DNA of 18,290 bases from CAZFCK01 sp964517355. Its GTDB lineage: Bacteria; Desulfobacterota; Desulfovibrionia; Desulfovibrionales; Desulfovibrionaceae. Shown one piece after another: positions 1 to 7,816 of this stretch. A model generated the notes under the pieces. It saw only the letters and a list, made by a program, of their open reading frames with translations. It was not told the origin of the DNA and made no database searches. The DNA is taken from the NCBI GenBank assembly GCA_964517355.1, contig CAZFCK010000087.1:1-18290 (forward strand), given 5' to 3'. Both the position numbers and the translations under genes were made by a program. Positions within the stretch are counted from its first letter, which is position 1. Each line of letters starts with the position of its first letter.

Positions 1-56
1 ATTGGAAATTGTTTCAGGGGAGAGCCTTGTTTCAAGGCGAAAATGCGCTAGGGGAG
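1..56 (+). repeat. Intergenic hairpin repeat, family C, copy 1 (cut by window edge)
   Basis: The stretch shares an ordered set of blocks with 5096-5160: GTTTCAGG, then GAGCCTT, a short loop, AAGGCGAAAAT, then CGCT and a GGAG-like end. GCCTT (24-28) pairs with AAGGC (34-38). The other copy begins with CTGAAAC ten bases before GTTTCAG. Here those bases fall just outside the window, so this copy is probably truncated by the edge. It lies immediately 3' of cbiK. Function is unknown; it may be a bidirectional terminator or a dispersed REP-like element. Confidence 0.6.
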
Positions 57-88
57 GCACCCTCATGAGCGTCAATCCGTGAGGGTGC
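57..88 (-). repeat. Perfect 9-bp inverted repeat spanning the cbiK stop codon
   Basis: GCACCCTCA (57-65) and TGAGGGTGC (80-88) are perfect reverse complements with a 14-base loop that contains the cbiK stop codon (72-74). It would form a stem-loop at the 3' end of the cbiK mRNA. On the cbiK strand no T-run follows directly, so it is not a textbook terminator. A role in 3'-end stabilisation or termination together with the adjacent repeat is an inference. Confidence 0.5.
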
Positions 89-875
89 GCATCACTTCCT
101 GCAAATGCTCCACCCAAATGGCGGCAAGCCCGTCGTATTCCACCGCGCTTCGCAACACGGGAACACAGGGCACGCCGTGACGATGCAGGACAGACTTCCA
201 TGAAGCGTCATGATCTCCGGCCATATCATGCAGCGCATGGGCGCCGACCACGGCGAGCAGCGGCATGAGCCAGGCGACAGGGGTCCGTTTTTCCGACAAC
301 ACGCGCGCGATCTCCTCCACGGAGCCCGCACCGTCCATGGTGCCGATGTAAACCTCTCCATCCTTTTCGCGCAGGGCGTCGGAAAGCTTTTGATACATGG
401 CGTCGCCTTCATGCCAGGTGCCGTGCCCCATAAGCACCACGGCCTCGTTGGGCGCGCGCTCCGCCGGAATGTGCCGCAGCACCGCAGCGGCGGCCGCCGC
501 GATATCCCGCGCGTTGGACAACAACGGCGCCCCGACCGTGATGCGCTCAAAACCGTCCTCACCCAATGCGGCGGCGTCGAACGACATGGCCTGCTTCTGC
601 AATTCGTTGAACTCCCTGCCGGGTATGACGTGCAATGATTGCACGGCCACGCGCCTGAAGCGTTCAAAGCGCATCTTCTCAAGCGCCTTGACCACGGAAT
701 CGGTCTTTTTTCCCTTGTCCGCGAGCTTGCGCCTGATAATCCCGGAGGTAAACGCCCAGCGTACCGGCACATTGGGAAAAGCCTGGCGTATTGTGGTTTC
801 GAAACGCGCGAGGGTTTGATGCGCCAAAGGATTGCTGGATCCGAACGCCGCCAGCAGTATGCCTGTATTTTGCAT
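72..875 (-). CDS. cbiK: Sirohydrochlorin cobaltochelatase, cytoplasmic CbiK type
   Basis: 267 residues. CbiK is a homodimer-type class II chelatase that inserts Co(II) into sirohydrochlorin or factor II in the anaerobic cobalamin pathway; in sulfate reducers the same enzyme can serve sirohaem-type metallation. The start MQNTGILLAAFGSS and TSGIIRRKL (43-51) are typical of the family. The metal ligands are present: Glu88 in PGREFNEL, His151 in MGHGT and His213 in GAHALHDMAGD, matching the Glu/His/His set known from Salmonella CbiK. There is no signal peptide, so this is the cytoplasmic form rather than the periplasmic haem-binding form also known in Desulfovibrio. The ribosome site is weak (AAGG far from the ATG). 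It stands alone on the minus strand, with no other cobalamin gene in the window. Confidence 0.93.
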   Translation of the reverse strand: MQNTGILLAAFGSSNPLAHQTLARFETTIRQAFPNVPVRWAFTSGIIRRKLADKGKKTDSVVKALEKMRFERFRRVAVQSLHVIPGREFNELQKQAMSFDAAALGEDGFERITVGAPLLSNARDIAAAAAAVLRHIPAERAPNEAVVLMGHGTWHEGDAMYQKLSDALREKDGEVYIGTMDGAGSVEEIARVLSEKRTPVAWLMPLLAVVGAHALHDMAGDHDASWKSVLHRHGVPCVPVLRSAVEYDGLAAIWVEHLQEVMRTLTD

Positions 876-1452
876 GATCTTTATTCAGCCTTACGCCGCA
901 GTGCGGCAGTCGTTATCGACATAACAATCCACTACGGCATGTGTGATATTACTCTCATATGCGCCCGCATGCGCAACAGCGTATGGCTCAGGGTTGGCAG
1001 GGACAACCACGATCACGCAAGAGGCGGAAAGGGGTACGCCCGGATTATCGTAGCAACTAAAATTGCGGGGCGATACACTTCAGGCAAGAAATAGCCCATT
1101 CCAGCCCACCGGGCAAGAAAAGCACTCAACTCTTTCATATTGAGCAAAAATAATCTATATATCCTTGAACAAAAAGACAGCGGTCCATTTCCCAAAAGTA
1201 CGCCCGCCGATCTTTTTCTTGTCTCAAGGCATGCACCAGTGCGGCCTTTTTTTACCGCATGAGATAGCAAGAAAATCGCGTCCACGGCAAAAGGCGTGAT
1301 GGCAACCGCCGGGGCGTAGTCGCGATTGTGCCGCTTCCATCAGCAACACGGCCATGGAAGCCCAACGCCGGAAAAGCCGCCCATTCAGGAACGCCGGTAC
1401 GGTTTACTTGTTGGCCCCATTCACACTGTTACTTGCAGCAGGAAGGTAGCCC
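876..1452. other. 577-base spacer between divergent cbiK and the phosphatase gene
   Basis: It should hold promoters for both flanking genes, but I see no convincing -35/-10 pair. An AT-rich patch at about 1128-1170 is the best promoter-like region. A 13-base palindrome sits at 895-907. TGCGG (1240-1244) and CCGCA (1255-1259) can pair around a T-rich loop, which is not a terminator arrangement. I looked for a cobalamin riboswitch on the cbiK strand and found no recognisable B12-box. Short reading frames here lack a ribosome site and are not called. Confidence 0.5.
895..907. promoter_or_regulatory. Palindrome in the cbiK leader
   Basis: GCCGCA-G-TGCGGC is a perfect 6-bp inverted repeat with one central base, about 20 bases upstream of the cbiK start codon. 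It could be an operator, or an RNA hairpin close to the ribosome site. No known regulator motif is recognised. Confidence 0.3.
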
Positions 1453-3480
1453 TTGCATTCTTTCCGAACGAAAATATTTCTTCTGATCATTCTGATCTTG
1501 GGCCTCGTGGCTTCAGGCGTCATGTTTTTCTCCAAACGCGACGTTGAAAACGCCATGCTTGCCGCTGAAGAGCGCTCCCAGCGCAATGTGCTGCACCTCA
1601 TGGATCTCAACATCCAAGGACGGTATAAAACATTGCTCTGGGACAAGGTGGACGCCATCAAGACAGTAAAAAGAAACGTCCGCTATCTTTCCAATCTCAT
1701 CGTCTCGGGACTTGAACCCTACCGCGACCTCGACCGCCAGGGCCTCATCGACAGGGAAAAAGCGCAGGACATGGCCCTGCACTGGATCAAAAGCCTGCAT
1801 TCCAGCGGCGTGTACTCCTTCATCTACGGCCCGGACAACAAAGCCGTCTACCACCCCCGCAAGGAACTCATCGGCCAGGATCTGAGCCGCATCCGCGACA
1901 TCAAGGGCCGCGTCATGGTCGAGGCGGCCCGCGACGAAGCGGAACGCTTCGGCAGCGGTTTCGCCACGTTCCGCGACCTGGGGCTGGATGGCGACACCGT
2001 GGTCAAACAATTCGCCTACTTCATCTCCGTGCCGGGATGGGATTGGGTCGTGGCCACGGTTTCATTCATCGGAGACGTGGAACAGGACATTCTCATAAAA
2101 CGCCGGGAAATTGTGCAGGTGTTGCAGGAAAACGTTTCCCAGGTGCGTATCGCGCGGAGCGGTTTCGTCTTCTTGTTCAACGGCGAAAAAAAGATGCTGG
2201 TCACTCCTTCGAAAGAGCGCGCGGCGCAATTGCAAGAGGCCATGACCGAACAGGGCCCCCTCTTGGAAGTCTTGATGCACCTGGCCCATGCCAAAGACAA
2301 AAAAAAGCTCAGCTATACGCTGCCCGCCCCGGACGGCGACCCGCTGGCCATGGAATCTTACGCAAGCTATTTCAAACCGTTGGACTGGTATATCGTGACC
2401 GTGGCCCCGCAAGAGGAAATCCAAAGCCCGGCCAGAAACCTCTTGCAACGCCAAGGTTACATTTTTCTGGGCGTTTTCGTGGTGGGGTTGATCCTGGCCC
2501 TCATGTTCGCCGCACGCCTGGCAAACCCCCTGGCGCGCCTCACGGAACATGCCAAGCTCCTGCCTGAGCAGGATTTCACCCAACCCGCCCCTGAGGAGTC
2601 CCCCATACGCGACCTGCCCGCCAAATATCACGACGAAGTGGGCCGCTTGGCTGAATCCTTTATCTTCATGGAACAATCCCTGCGCGAAAACATCGTGAAT
2701 CTCATGCAGGTCACCGCCTCAAAACAGCGGATCGAAAGCGAACTCTCCATTGCCAGCGACATCCAAATGGGCCTGCTGCCCAAAATCTTCCCGCCCTTTC
2801 CCGACCGCCCCGAATTCGATCTTTTCGCCTTCATTCACCCGGCCAAAGAGGTCGGGGGCGACCTTTACGACTTTTTCTTTCTCGACGACACGCACCTCTG
2901 CTTCAGTGTGGGCGATGTCTCGGACAAGGGTGTGCCCGCGGCGCTCTTCATGGCCGTGACAAAAACACTGATCAACGTGGTGGCCGAGCAGACGCACGAG
3001 CCCGCGGAAATCCTTTCCCAAGTCAACAACGAACTGGCCAGGGACAATCCGAACGCCATGTTCGTCACCCTGATCATCGCCATCATCGACCTCGAAACCG
3101 GCAACATCTCCTATGCCAACGGGGGGCACAACAGACCCGTGCTGGTCAACAAACAGGGAGTCGACTTCATCACCGGCGTCAGCGGTCCCATGGCCGGCGC
3201 CATGGAGGATATGCCCTTCACGCCCCTGGAAATCAGCCTGGAGCCCGGCGACACGCTCCTGCTCTATACCGACGGCGTCACCGAGGCCATGAATACGAAA
3301 ATGGAACTCTATTCCGACCAAAAACTGATAGACACGGTGGCCTCCATGCCCCAGGCTCCACCGCAGGAGATGGTGGACGGCATTCTGCAAAGCGTCAAAG
3401 AACATGCCGGCGAAGCGACGCAGTCCGACGACATCACCATGCTCTGCCTGCGCTATAACGGGCCCGCCCCAAAAAGCTGA
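1453..3480 (+). CDS. Membrane sensor phosphatase: Cache - HAMP - SpoIIE/PP2C
   Basis: 675 residues. The TTG start at 1453 is chosen because AGGAAGG lies about seven bases upstream and the N-terminus (MHSFRTKIFLLIILILGL) is a clean first membrane helix. Order: helix 1 (about 7-26); extracytoplasmic double Cache-like region (about 30-330, with PGWDWVVATV near the end of its first half); helix 2 (about 335-356); HAMP (about 357-425); a linker helix; then a SpoIIE-type PP2C phosphatase (about 450-670). Metal-binding motifs are intact: GGDLYD (468-473), GDVSDKG (487-493), YTDGVTEA (Asp607) and SDDITML (658-664). By family knowledge it would dephosphorylate a STAS anti-sigma antagonist in response to an extracytoplasmic ligand. 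A STAS gene lies at 13430; no serine kinase is in the window. The next gene encodes a periplasmic binding protein, a candidate ligand carrier. Confidence 0.92.
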   Translation: MHSFRTKIFLLIILILGLVASGVMFFSKRDVENAMLAAEERSQRNVLHLMDLNIQGRYKTLLWDKVDAIKTVKRNVRYLSNLIVSGLEPYRDLDRQGLIDREKAQDMALHWIKSLHSSGVYSFIYGPDNKAVYHPRKELIGQDLSRIRDIKGRVMVEAARDEAERFGSGFATFRDLGLDGDTVVKQFAYFISVPGWDWVVATVSFIGDVEQDILIKRREIVQVLQENVSQVRIARSGFVFLFNGEKKMLVTPSKERAAQLQEAMTEQGPLLEVLMHLAHAKDKKKLSYTLPAPDGDPLAMESYASYFKPLDWYIVTVAPQEEIQSPARNLLQRQGYIFLGVFVVGLILALMFAARLANPLARLTEHAKLLPEQDFTQPAPEESPIRDLPAKYHDEVGRLAESFIFMEQSLRENIVNLMQVTASKQRIESELSIASDIQMGLLPKIFPPFPDRPEFDLFAFIHPAKEVGGDLYDFFFLDDTHLCFSVGDVSDKGVPAALFMAVTKTLINVVAEQTHEPAEILSQVNNELARDNPNAMFVTLIIAIIDLETGNISYANGGHNRPVLVNKQGVDFITGVSGPMAGAMEDMPFTPLEISLEPGDTLLLYTDGVTEAMNTKMELYSDQKLIDTVASMPQAPPQEMVDGILQSVKEHAGEATQSDDITMLCLRYNGPAPKS

Positions 3481-3594
3481 GAATCGCAAGAACATGGTAT
3501 GCAAACGCGACACAGGCATGTTCCATCGCCCATACGCATCGTTTCCAGGCGATTCAGACGCCCCGCGCCGCCTTGTGCATTACCGGACGTCCTC

Positions 3595-3621
3595 ACCCCA
3601 ACTACGGAGTTGTGGTTTTTT
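3595..3621 (+). terminator. Intrinsic terminator-like hairpin after the phosphatase gene
   Basis: ACCCCAACT (3595-3603) pairs with AGTTGTGGT (3608-3616) with one internal mismatch around the loop ACGG, followed at once by a run of Ts ending at 3621. It lies 34 bases before the next start codon. It is therefore either the phosphatase terminator, leaving almost no room for a downstream promoter, or a leader hairpin of the binding-protein gene. Confidence 0.6.
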
Positions 3622-3654
3622 CCAAAACTTAGCGCCATTTCACCGGAGCGAAGA

Positions 3655-4839
3655 ATGAAACGCATTATCCATGGTCTGGCCTTGTTGTTCTGTGCCTTTT
3701 GCTTGAGCGTCTCCTTCGGCGCCATCGCCTCCCTGGCCGCCGGCATGGACGACTACCCGACAACGCCGACGAAAAAGCCGGACGGAAGCAAATGGCGCAT
3801 TGGGTATCTTGAAGGCGGTTACTATCCCGACTACCCGATACTGCTGCGGGTCACTGTCGAAGGCCTGCAAAACCGCGGCTGGCTCAAAGTCGCGGATATG
3901 CCGGCCAACGTTACGGACCATAAGCAGTTCTGGGAATGGCTGGCCGATAACGCGCAAAGCGATTACCTTGAATTCGTCAAGGACGCCTATTACGCGCCCG
4001 GAGATTTCGACAAGGCCCTGCGCCCGGAAGTCAAAAAGCAGGTCATTGAACGCCTGAATACGAAAAAAGACATCGATCTCATGCTCGCTCTGGGCACCTG
4101 GGCGGGGCAGGACCTGGCCAACACGGAGCATTCCGTGCCCGTGGTGGTGGAATCGTGCTCCGATCCCTTGGGCTCCGGCATCATTCAAAGCGTTGAAGAT
4201 TCGGGACTCGACCATGTGCACGCCAAAGTGGAACCTGATCGCTACCCGCGCCAAATCAGGCTCTTTCACGATATCGTGCCCTTCCAAAAGCTGGGCATTG
4301 TCTATGAAGACAGCACCGAAGGCCGCACCTTTGCCGCTGTGGACATCATCAAACGCGCCGCCGATGACCTGGGCTTTGAAATCGTGGAATGCCACGCACC
4401 GTTCAACAATGTGGAGAAAGCCGAAGCCGAGGCAGGCGTGGTCAAGTGTTATGAAGAACTGGCGTCGCAAGTGGACGCGGTGTACATCACCGTACACCGC
4501 GGCGTTAACGCCAATTCCCTGCCCAAACTGCTTGCGCCGCTGTATGCGAATAAAATTCCCACGTTCTCCATGCTCGGCTCCGGAGAAGTCCGCCACGGGG
4601 TGCTGATGAGCATTGCCCAAGCCGGCTTTCGCTATGTGGGGCAATTCCACGCCGACGTTATCGCCAAAATCTTCAACGGCGCTAAACCCCGGGAACTCAG
4701 CCAGAAATGGCAGGACCCGCCCAAAATCGCCTTGAATATGAAAGTGGCCGAAATAATCGGTTATGATCCTCCCGTGGATATCATGATGGCCGCCGACGAA
4801 ATCTACGAGGATATCGCTTCACCGGAAGCGCAGGAGTAG
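3655..4839 (+). CDS. Periplasmic ABC_sub_bind-family substrate-binding protein (orphan)
   Basis: 394 residues. The ATG at 3655 is preferred over the longer frame from 3499 because GGAG sits seven bases upstream and the resulting N-terminus (MKRIIHGLALLFCAF...) is a signal peptide ending near residue 29. The mature part has the two-lobed periplasmic-binding-protein pattern: WRIGYLEGGYYPDYP at its start, DLMLALGTWAGQDLA, VVVESCSDPLGSGI, QKLGIVYEDSTEG, DAVYITVHRGVN and PTFSMLGSGEVRHGVLMSI. I assign it to the ABC_sub_bind (DUF534) group, whose members usually serve amino-acid or unknown-substrate ABC importers. Neither a permease nor an ATPase gene is adjacent, which is unusual. Its place directly after a Cache-containing phosphatase suggests it could deliver a ligand to that sensor, but this is inference. 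Substrate unknown. Confidence 0.85.
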   Translation: MKRIIHGLALLFCAFCLSVSFGAIASLAAGMDDYPTTPTKKPDGSKWRIGYLEGGYYPDYPILLRVTVEGLQNRGWLKVADMPANVTDHKQFWEWLADNAQSDYLEFVKDAYYAPGDFDKALRPEVKKQVIERLNTKKDIDLMLALGTWAGQDLANTEHSVPVVVESCSDPLGSGIIQSVEDSGLDHVHAKVEPDRYPRQIRLFHDIVPFQKLGIVYEDSTEGRTFAAVDIIKRAADDLGFEIVECHAPFNNVEKAEAEAGVVKCYEELASQVDAVYITVHRGVNANSLPKLLAPLYANKIPTFSMLGSGEVRHGVLMSIAQAGFRYVGQFHADVIAKIFNGAKPRELSQKWQDPPKIALNMKVAEIIGYDPPVDIMMAADEIYEDIASPEAQE

Positions 4840-4873
4840 CCGGAGCTGGGCATGCGTCTCGCACCACGACCAG

Positions 4874-4937
4874 AGGAGGCCTCCGGCGGCTTAAGAACCT
4901 TTTGGGAAAAGGTTCTTAAGAATCTCCAAAACTTTTT
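4874..4937 (+). repeat. Intergenic hairpin repeat, family A, copy 1
   Basis: AGGAGGCCTCCGGCGGC is followed by a perfect 14-bp stem (4890-4903 with 4907-4920, loop GGG) and then AATCTCCAAAACTTTTT. The same layout recurs at 10860-10923 and, on the opposite strand, at 16533-16590. The T-run starts 12 bases after the stem, so it is not a strict intrinsic terminator. It is a dispersed element sited just after a gene end. Confidence 0.8.
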
Positions 4938-4970
4938 AACTGATACAATTAATCGAGATACCTGACTTTC

Positions 4971-5035
4971 CGGCGTCCAGGGGTTTCCCCTGGACGCCGT
5001 GCGGGCGCGAAAGCCCGCGACTTTATTCTTTTTTT
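4971..5035 (+). terminator. Double hairpin with T-rich tail (module B)
   Basis: A perfect 13-bp stem (4971-4983 with 4987-4999, loop TTT) is followed after one base by a 6-bp GC stem, GCGGGC (5001-5006) with GCCCGC (5013-5018), and then a T-rich tract reaching seven consecutive Ts at 5029-5035. The second hairpin plus tail is a plausible terminator for the binding-protein gene. The perfect first hairpin looks like a further repeat module. Confidence 0.6.
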
Positions 5036-5095
5036 CTTTATGTCCGAAAGTCGTAATTTTTACTTTGAAAATTTTAGATGCTCTTATGCATTTCT

Positions 5096-5160
5096 CTGAA
5101 ACAATGAACATCGTTTCAGGAGTGAGCCTTTTCCAAAGGCGAAAATACGCTGGAGCGGAG
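5096..5160 (+). repeat. Intergenic hairpin repeat, family C, copy 2
   Basis: CTGAAAC (5096-5102) and GTTTCAG (5113-5119) form an inverted repeat with a 10-base loop. A second stem follows, GCCTTT (5126-5131) with AAAGGC (5135-5140), then GAAAATACGCT and a GGAG-like end. From GTTTCAGG onward it matches 11-56 block by block. It is the third repeat module in the 4840-5300 spacer, which otherwise shows no gene or clear promoter. Confidence 0.7.
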
Positions 5161-5300
5161 CCCCAAAACATGCCAGCTTTACGATTCGTTGCTCTCACTA
5201 CTATCCGCTCCCATTACTATAAGGCTTTTCCCCCGGAATTAAGAGATACGCCTTTCTCATGAAAGTCTTACAAGCAGCCCGACCGGGCGAGGCTTCGCAC

Positions 5301-6500
5301 ATGGAGCGCAAAATCAATAACCACACGGCCGCCACTTCCAATACGGTGATCCGCCCCTTTCTGTTGATCATTCTCGTTGTTTCGTTGGGCATGGCCTTTC
5401 GCCTGCTTCAGCCGTTCATCAATCCCATCATCCTGGCCATTGTGTTCGCCGCGCTCTTCAATCCGTTGCACCGCCGGCTGCTGGCGCGCTTCCCCAAGTG
5501 CGAAAATCTCATCGCCCTGTCTATGGTGCTGCTCATCTCCGTGCTCATCGTGCTCCCGTTTTTCATTTTTCTCACGGCCCTGGCCGACCAGGGCATCCAG
5601 CTCAGCGCCTCGATCAAATCCTGGGTTCAAGGCGGGGGGCTGCAAAACATCGAGCAAAACACCTATGTGGAAGACGTGTTGGCCTGGCTGCAACGCAAAA
5701 TCCCGTTCATTCAATTCGAAAAGATCGATCTTCAGGGGCAATTCCTCACGGCGGCCAAGCTCATCAGCGAATCCTTTCTGCGCCATGGCGCGGGCATGCT
5801 CGGCAACCTGGCCACCACCCTGACCTATTTCTTCGTCATGATGTTCATCGTGTTCTATCTCATCAGGGACGGAAAAGGCATGATTCAGCGCGTCAAGCAC
5901 CTTTCCCCCCTGCGTGAGGACCAGGAGAACAGAATCTTTGAAAAAATCGCGGGCGTGTCGCGCTCCGTGTTTCTCGGCAGCTTGCTCACCGCGGCGCTCC
6001 AGGGATTGGTGGGCGGCATCGGCATGGCCATTGTCGGCATACCCGGCCTGTTTTGGGGCACCATGCTCGGCTTCGCCTCACTCATTCCCGTGGTCGGAAC
6101 CGCCTTGATCTGGGTGCCCATAACCGGCTACCTTATACTTATCGGCAGTTACAAATCCGCGATTTTCTTCGCCCTCTGGAGCGCTTTGCTCGTGGGCAGC
6201 ATAGACAATTTCCTGCGCCCTTTTTTTATGCGGGGCTCCACCGGCATGTCCCCTTTCTGGATTTTTCTGGCCATTCTCGGCGGCGTGCAGATTTTCGGCC
6301 TTGCCGGAATGCTTTACGGCCCCCTGATCCTGGGTTTCGCCATGATCATGCTGCTCATCTACGAAGAGGAATTTCATATTTTTCTGGTTGAAAAAGATAA
6401 TGCCCCGGCCCCGCAGCCGTGTTCCTCACGCTCGGTGCGCAGGCGTTTCGCCCTCCCCCTTAAGGGGCGTTCCCCTCATACCGTAAAAACGAAAAGCTGA
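5301..6500 (+). CDS. AI-2E/PerM-family (UPF0118) membrane permease
   Basis: 399 residues from the ATG at 5301, chosen because GAGG lies eight bases upstream. An in-frame ATG at 5259 would add 14 residues (MKVLQAARPGEASH) but lacks a good ribosome site. The protein is highly hydrophobic with the AI-2E transporter pattern: paired N-terminal helices (IRPFLLIILVV; LLQPFINPIILAIVF), the NPLHRRL loop, a long soluble segment in the middle, then a C-terminal helix bundle with the signature GFASLIPVVG (257-266) and YGPLILGFAMIMLLIYEEE near the end. Members include the quorum-signal exporter TqsA and sodium/proton antiporter-like proteins, so the substrate cannot be named. The tail after about 370 is basic and variable. 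The next gene starts seven bases after the stop, so the two are probably co-transcribed. Confidence 0.9.
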   Translation: MERKINNHTAATSNTVIRPFLLIILVVSLGMAFRLLQPFINPIILAIVFAALFNPLHRRLLARFPKCENLIALSMVLLISVLIVLPFFIFLTALADQGIQLSASIKSWVQGGGLQNIEQNTYVEDVLAWLQRKIPFIQFEKIDLQGQFLTAAKLISESFLRHGAGMLGNLATTLTYFFVMMFIVFYLIRDGKGMIQRVKHLSPLREDQENRIFEKIAGVSRSVFLGSLLTAALQGLVGGIGMAIVGIPGLFWGTMLGFASLIPVVGTALIWVPITGYLILIGSYKSAIFFALWSALLVGSIDNFLRPFFMRGSTGMSPFWIFLAILGGVQIFGLAGMLYGPLILGFAMIMLLIYEEEFHIFLVEKDNAPAPQPCSSRSVRRRFALPLKGRSPHTVKTKS

Positions 6501-6507
6501 TTATTAC

Positions 6508-7737
6508 ATGCCGCCAGCACATATCGATCAAAGAGCGCCATTTCGCAGCGTTCTTCCATGGCTGCTCTGCATCACCGTGGTCTTTTTTCTGAATTTCATT
6601 TGCAGAACGATCTTTTCACCCCTCATGATCTTCATTGAAAACGACCTGGGACTCAACCACGCCCAGGCCGGGGGCATTTTTCTCATGATCGCCCTCGGTT
6701 ATAGCGCGGCCCTGCTCCTGTCCGGCTTCATCTCCAGCCGCATCACCCATAAGCGCTGTATCTTCCTGGCCGCCGTCTGGATGGGACTTTCGCTCGTCGG
6801 CATAGGGCACGCCCATAACCCGCTCCTGCTGCAAGTCGCCCTTTTCTCTCTCGGCATATCCGGGGGCATTTACCTGCCTTCGGGCATTGCCGCCATCACC
6901 AGCCTGGTGCGCGTGCAGGATATAGGCAAGGCCATGGCCGTGCATGAACTCGGGCCGAACCTCAGTTTTTTCCTCTCGCCCCTCGTGGCCGACGCCCTGC
7001 TGCATGTCATGGACTGGCGCGGCATCATGGCCTTTCTGGGATACGTCAGCCTGGGCTGGGCCTTTTTCTTCGCCTTGTGCGGCAAAGGGGGCGACTTCAC
7101 CGGCAAGGCGCCGCATTTCGGCATGGTGAACGCCTTACTGCGTATGCCCGCCTTCTGGGCGCTGGGGCTTCTCTTCAGCATCGCCATGGGCGCCTCCATG
7201 GGACCGTACAGCATGCTGCCGCTCTTTTTGGTGGAAGAACGCGGCTATGCCCCTGAAGCCGCCAATCAGTTACTGGCCCTTTCCCGCGTGCTACCCATCC
7301 TGGGAGCCCTTATCGCGGGCTGGATGACGGACCGGCTCGGTCCGGACAAGGCCATAACCCTGCATCTGGCGCTTGCCGGAATCAGCACCGTGCTGCTTGG
7401 ATGCGTGGACGGCGCGGCCCTGCCCGTGCTCGTGCTTGTGCAATCCTTTGTCGCCGTCCTGTACTTTCCCGCCGGTTTCGCCGCCATTTCCCGCGTCTTT
7501 GCGCCTGAAAACCGCGGCCTGGCGCTTTCGCTCATCATTCCCTTCGGCGTGCTGGGCGGCATGGGCTTTTTCCCGACAATGATCGGATTCTGCGGAGACA
7601 GGGGCGGCTTCGCCCTGGCCTTCAGCATCATCGGCGTCCTGTTGCTTCTGGCCCTGCCGCTCCCCAGGCAACTGACCAAGGCCCTGCGCGCGGCCGAGGC
7701 CATCCCATCCCTTGACAGACGGGAAACCAGCACCTAG
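6508..7737 (+). CDS. Major facilitator superfamily (MFS) transporter
   Basis: 409 residues, about 12 membrane helices. The loop between helices 2 and 3 (GFISSRITHKR, 73-83) is a degenerate motif A in which the usual Asp is Ser. The equivalent loop in the second half (GWMTDRLG, 271-278) is intact. The N-terminus has an uncommon FICRTIFSPLMIFIENDLGL segment, with an Arg in helix 1 as seen in anion or organic-acid MFS carriers; that is a weak hint, not a substrate call. The start follows the preceding permease stop by seven bases and has no strong ribosome site, consistent with translational coupling. Substrate unknown. Confidence 0.9.
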   Translation: MPPAHIDQRAPFRSVLPWLLCITVVFFLNFICRTIFSPLMIFIENDLGLNHAQAGGIFLMIALGYSAALLLSGFISSRITHKRCIFLAAVWMGLSLVGIGHAHNPLLLQVALFSLGISGGIYLPSGIAAITSLVRVQDIGKAMAVHELGPNLSFFLSPLVADALLHVMDWRGIMAFLGYVSLGWAFFFALCGKGGDFTGKAPHFGMVNALLRMPAFWALGLLFSIAMGASMGPYSMLPLFLVEERGYAPEAANQLLALSRVLPILGALIAGWMTDRLGPDKAITLHLALAGISTVLLGCVDGAALPVLVLVQSFVAVLYFPAGFAAISRVFAPENRGLALSLIIPFGVLGGMGFFPTMIGFCGDRGGFALAFSIIGVLLLLALPLPRQLTKALRAAEAIPSLDRRETST

Positions 7738-7816
7738 TTCATTGGCAGCGTCCATCATCGCCTACCCCGTGTTTCATTTTCGGACGCAATTCACGACCCC
7801 AAGGAGACAATTTATT

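Noticed and set aside
1013..1285. 90-residue minus-strand frame, and a 41-residue ATG version ending at 1013
   Set aside because: No ribosome site, no recognisable domain, and it lies in a spacer; the ATG version (from 1138) has AAGGA too far away to be used.
876..1300. Cobalamin riboswitch upstream of cbiK
   Set aside because: Expected from the gene's pathway, but the conserved B12-box and its flanking elements are not recognisable on the cbiK strand.
4971..4999. Unit of a CRISPR array
   Set aside because: A single perfect hairpin with no regularly spaced direct repeats or spacers; it fits an intergenic hairpin element.
4999..5262. 87-residue plus-strand frame in the repeat-rich spacer
   Set aside because: It runs through two repeat modules, has no ribosome site and no protein-like pattern.
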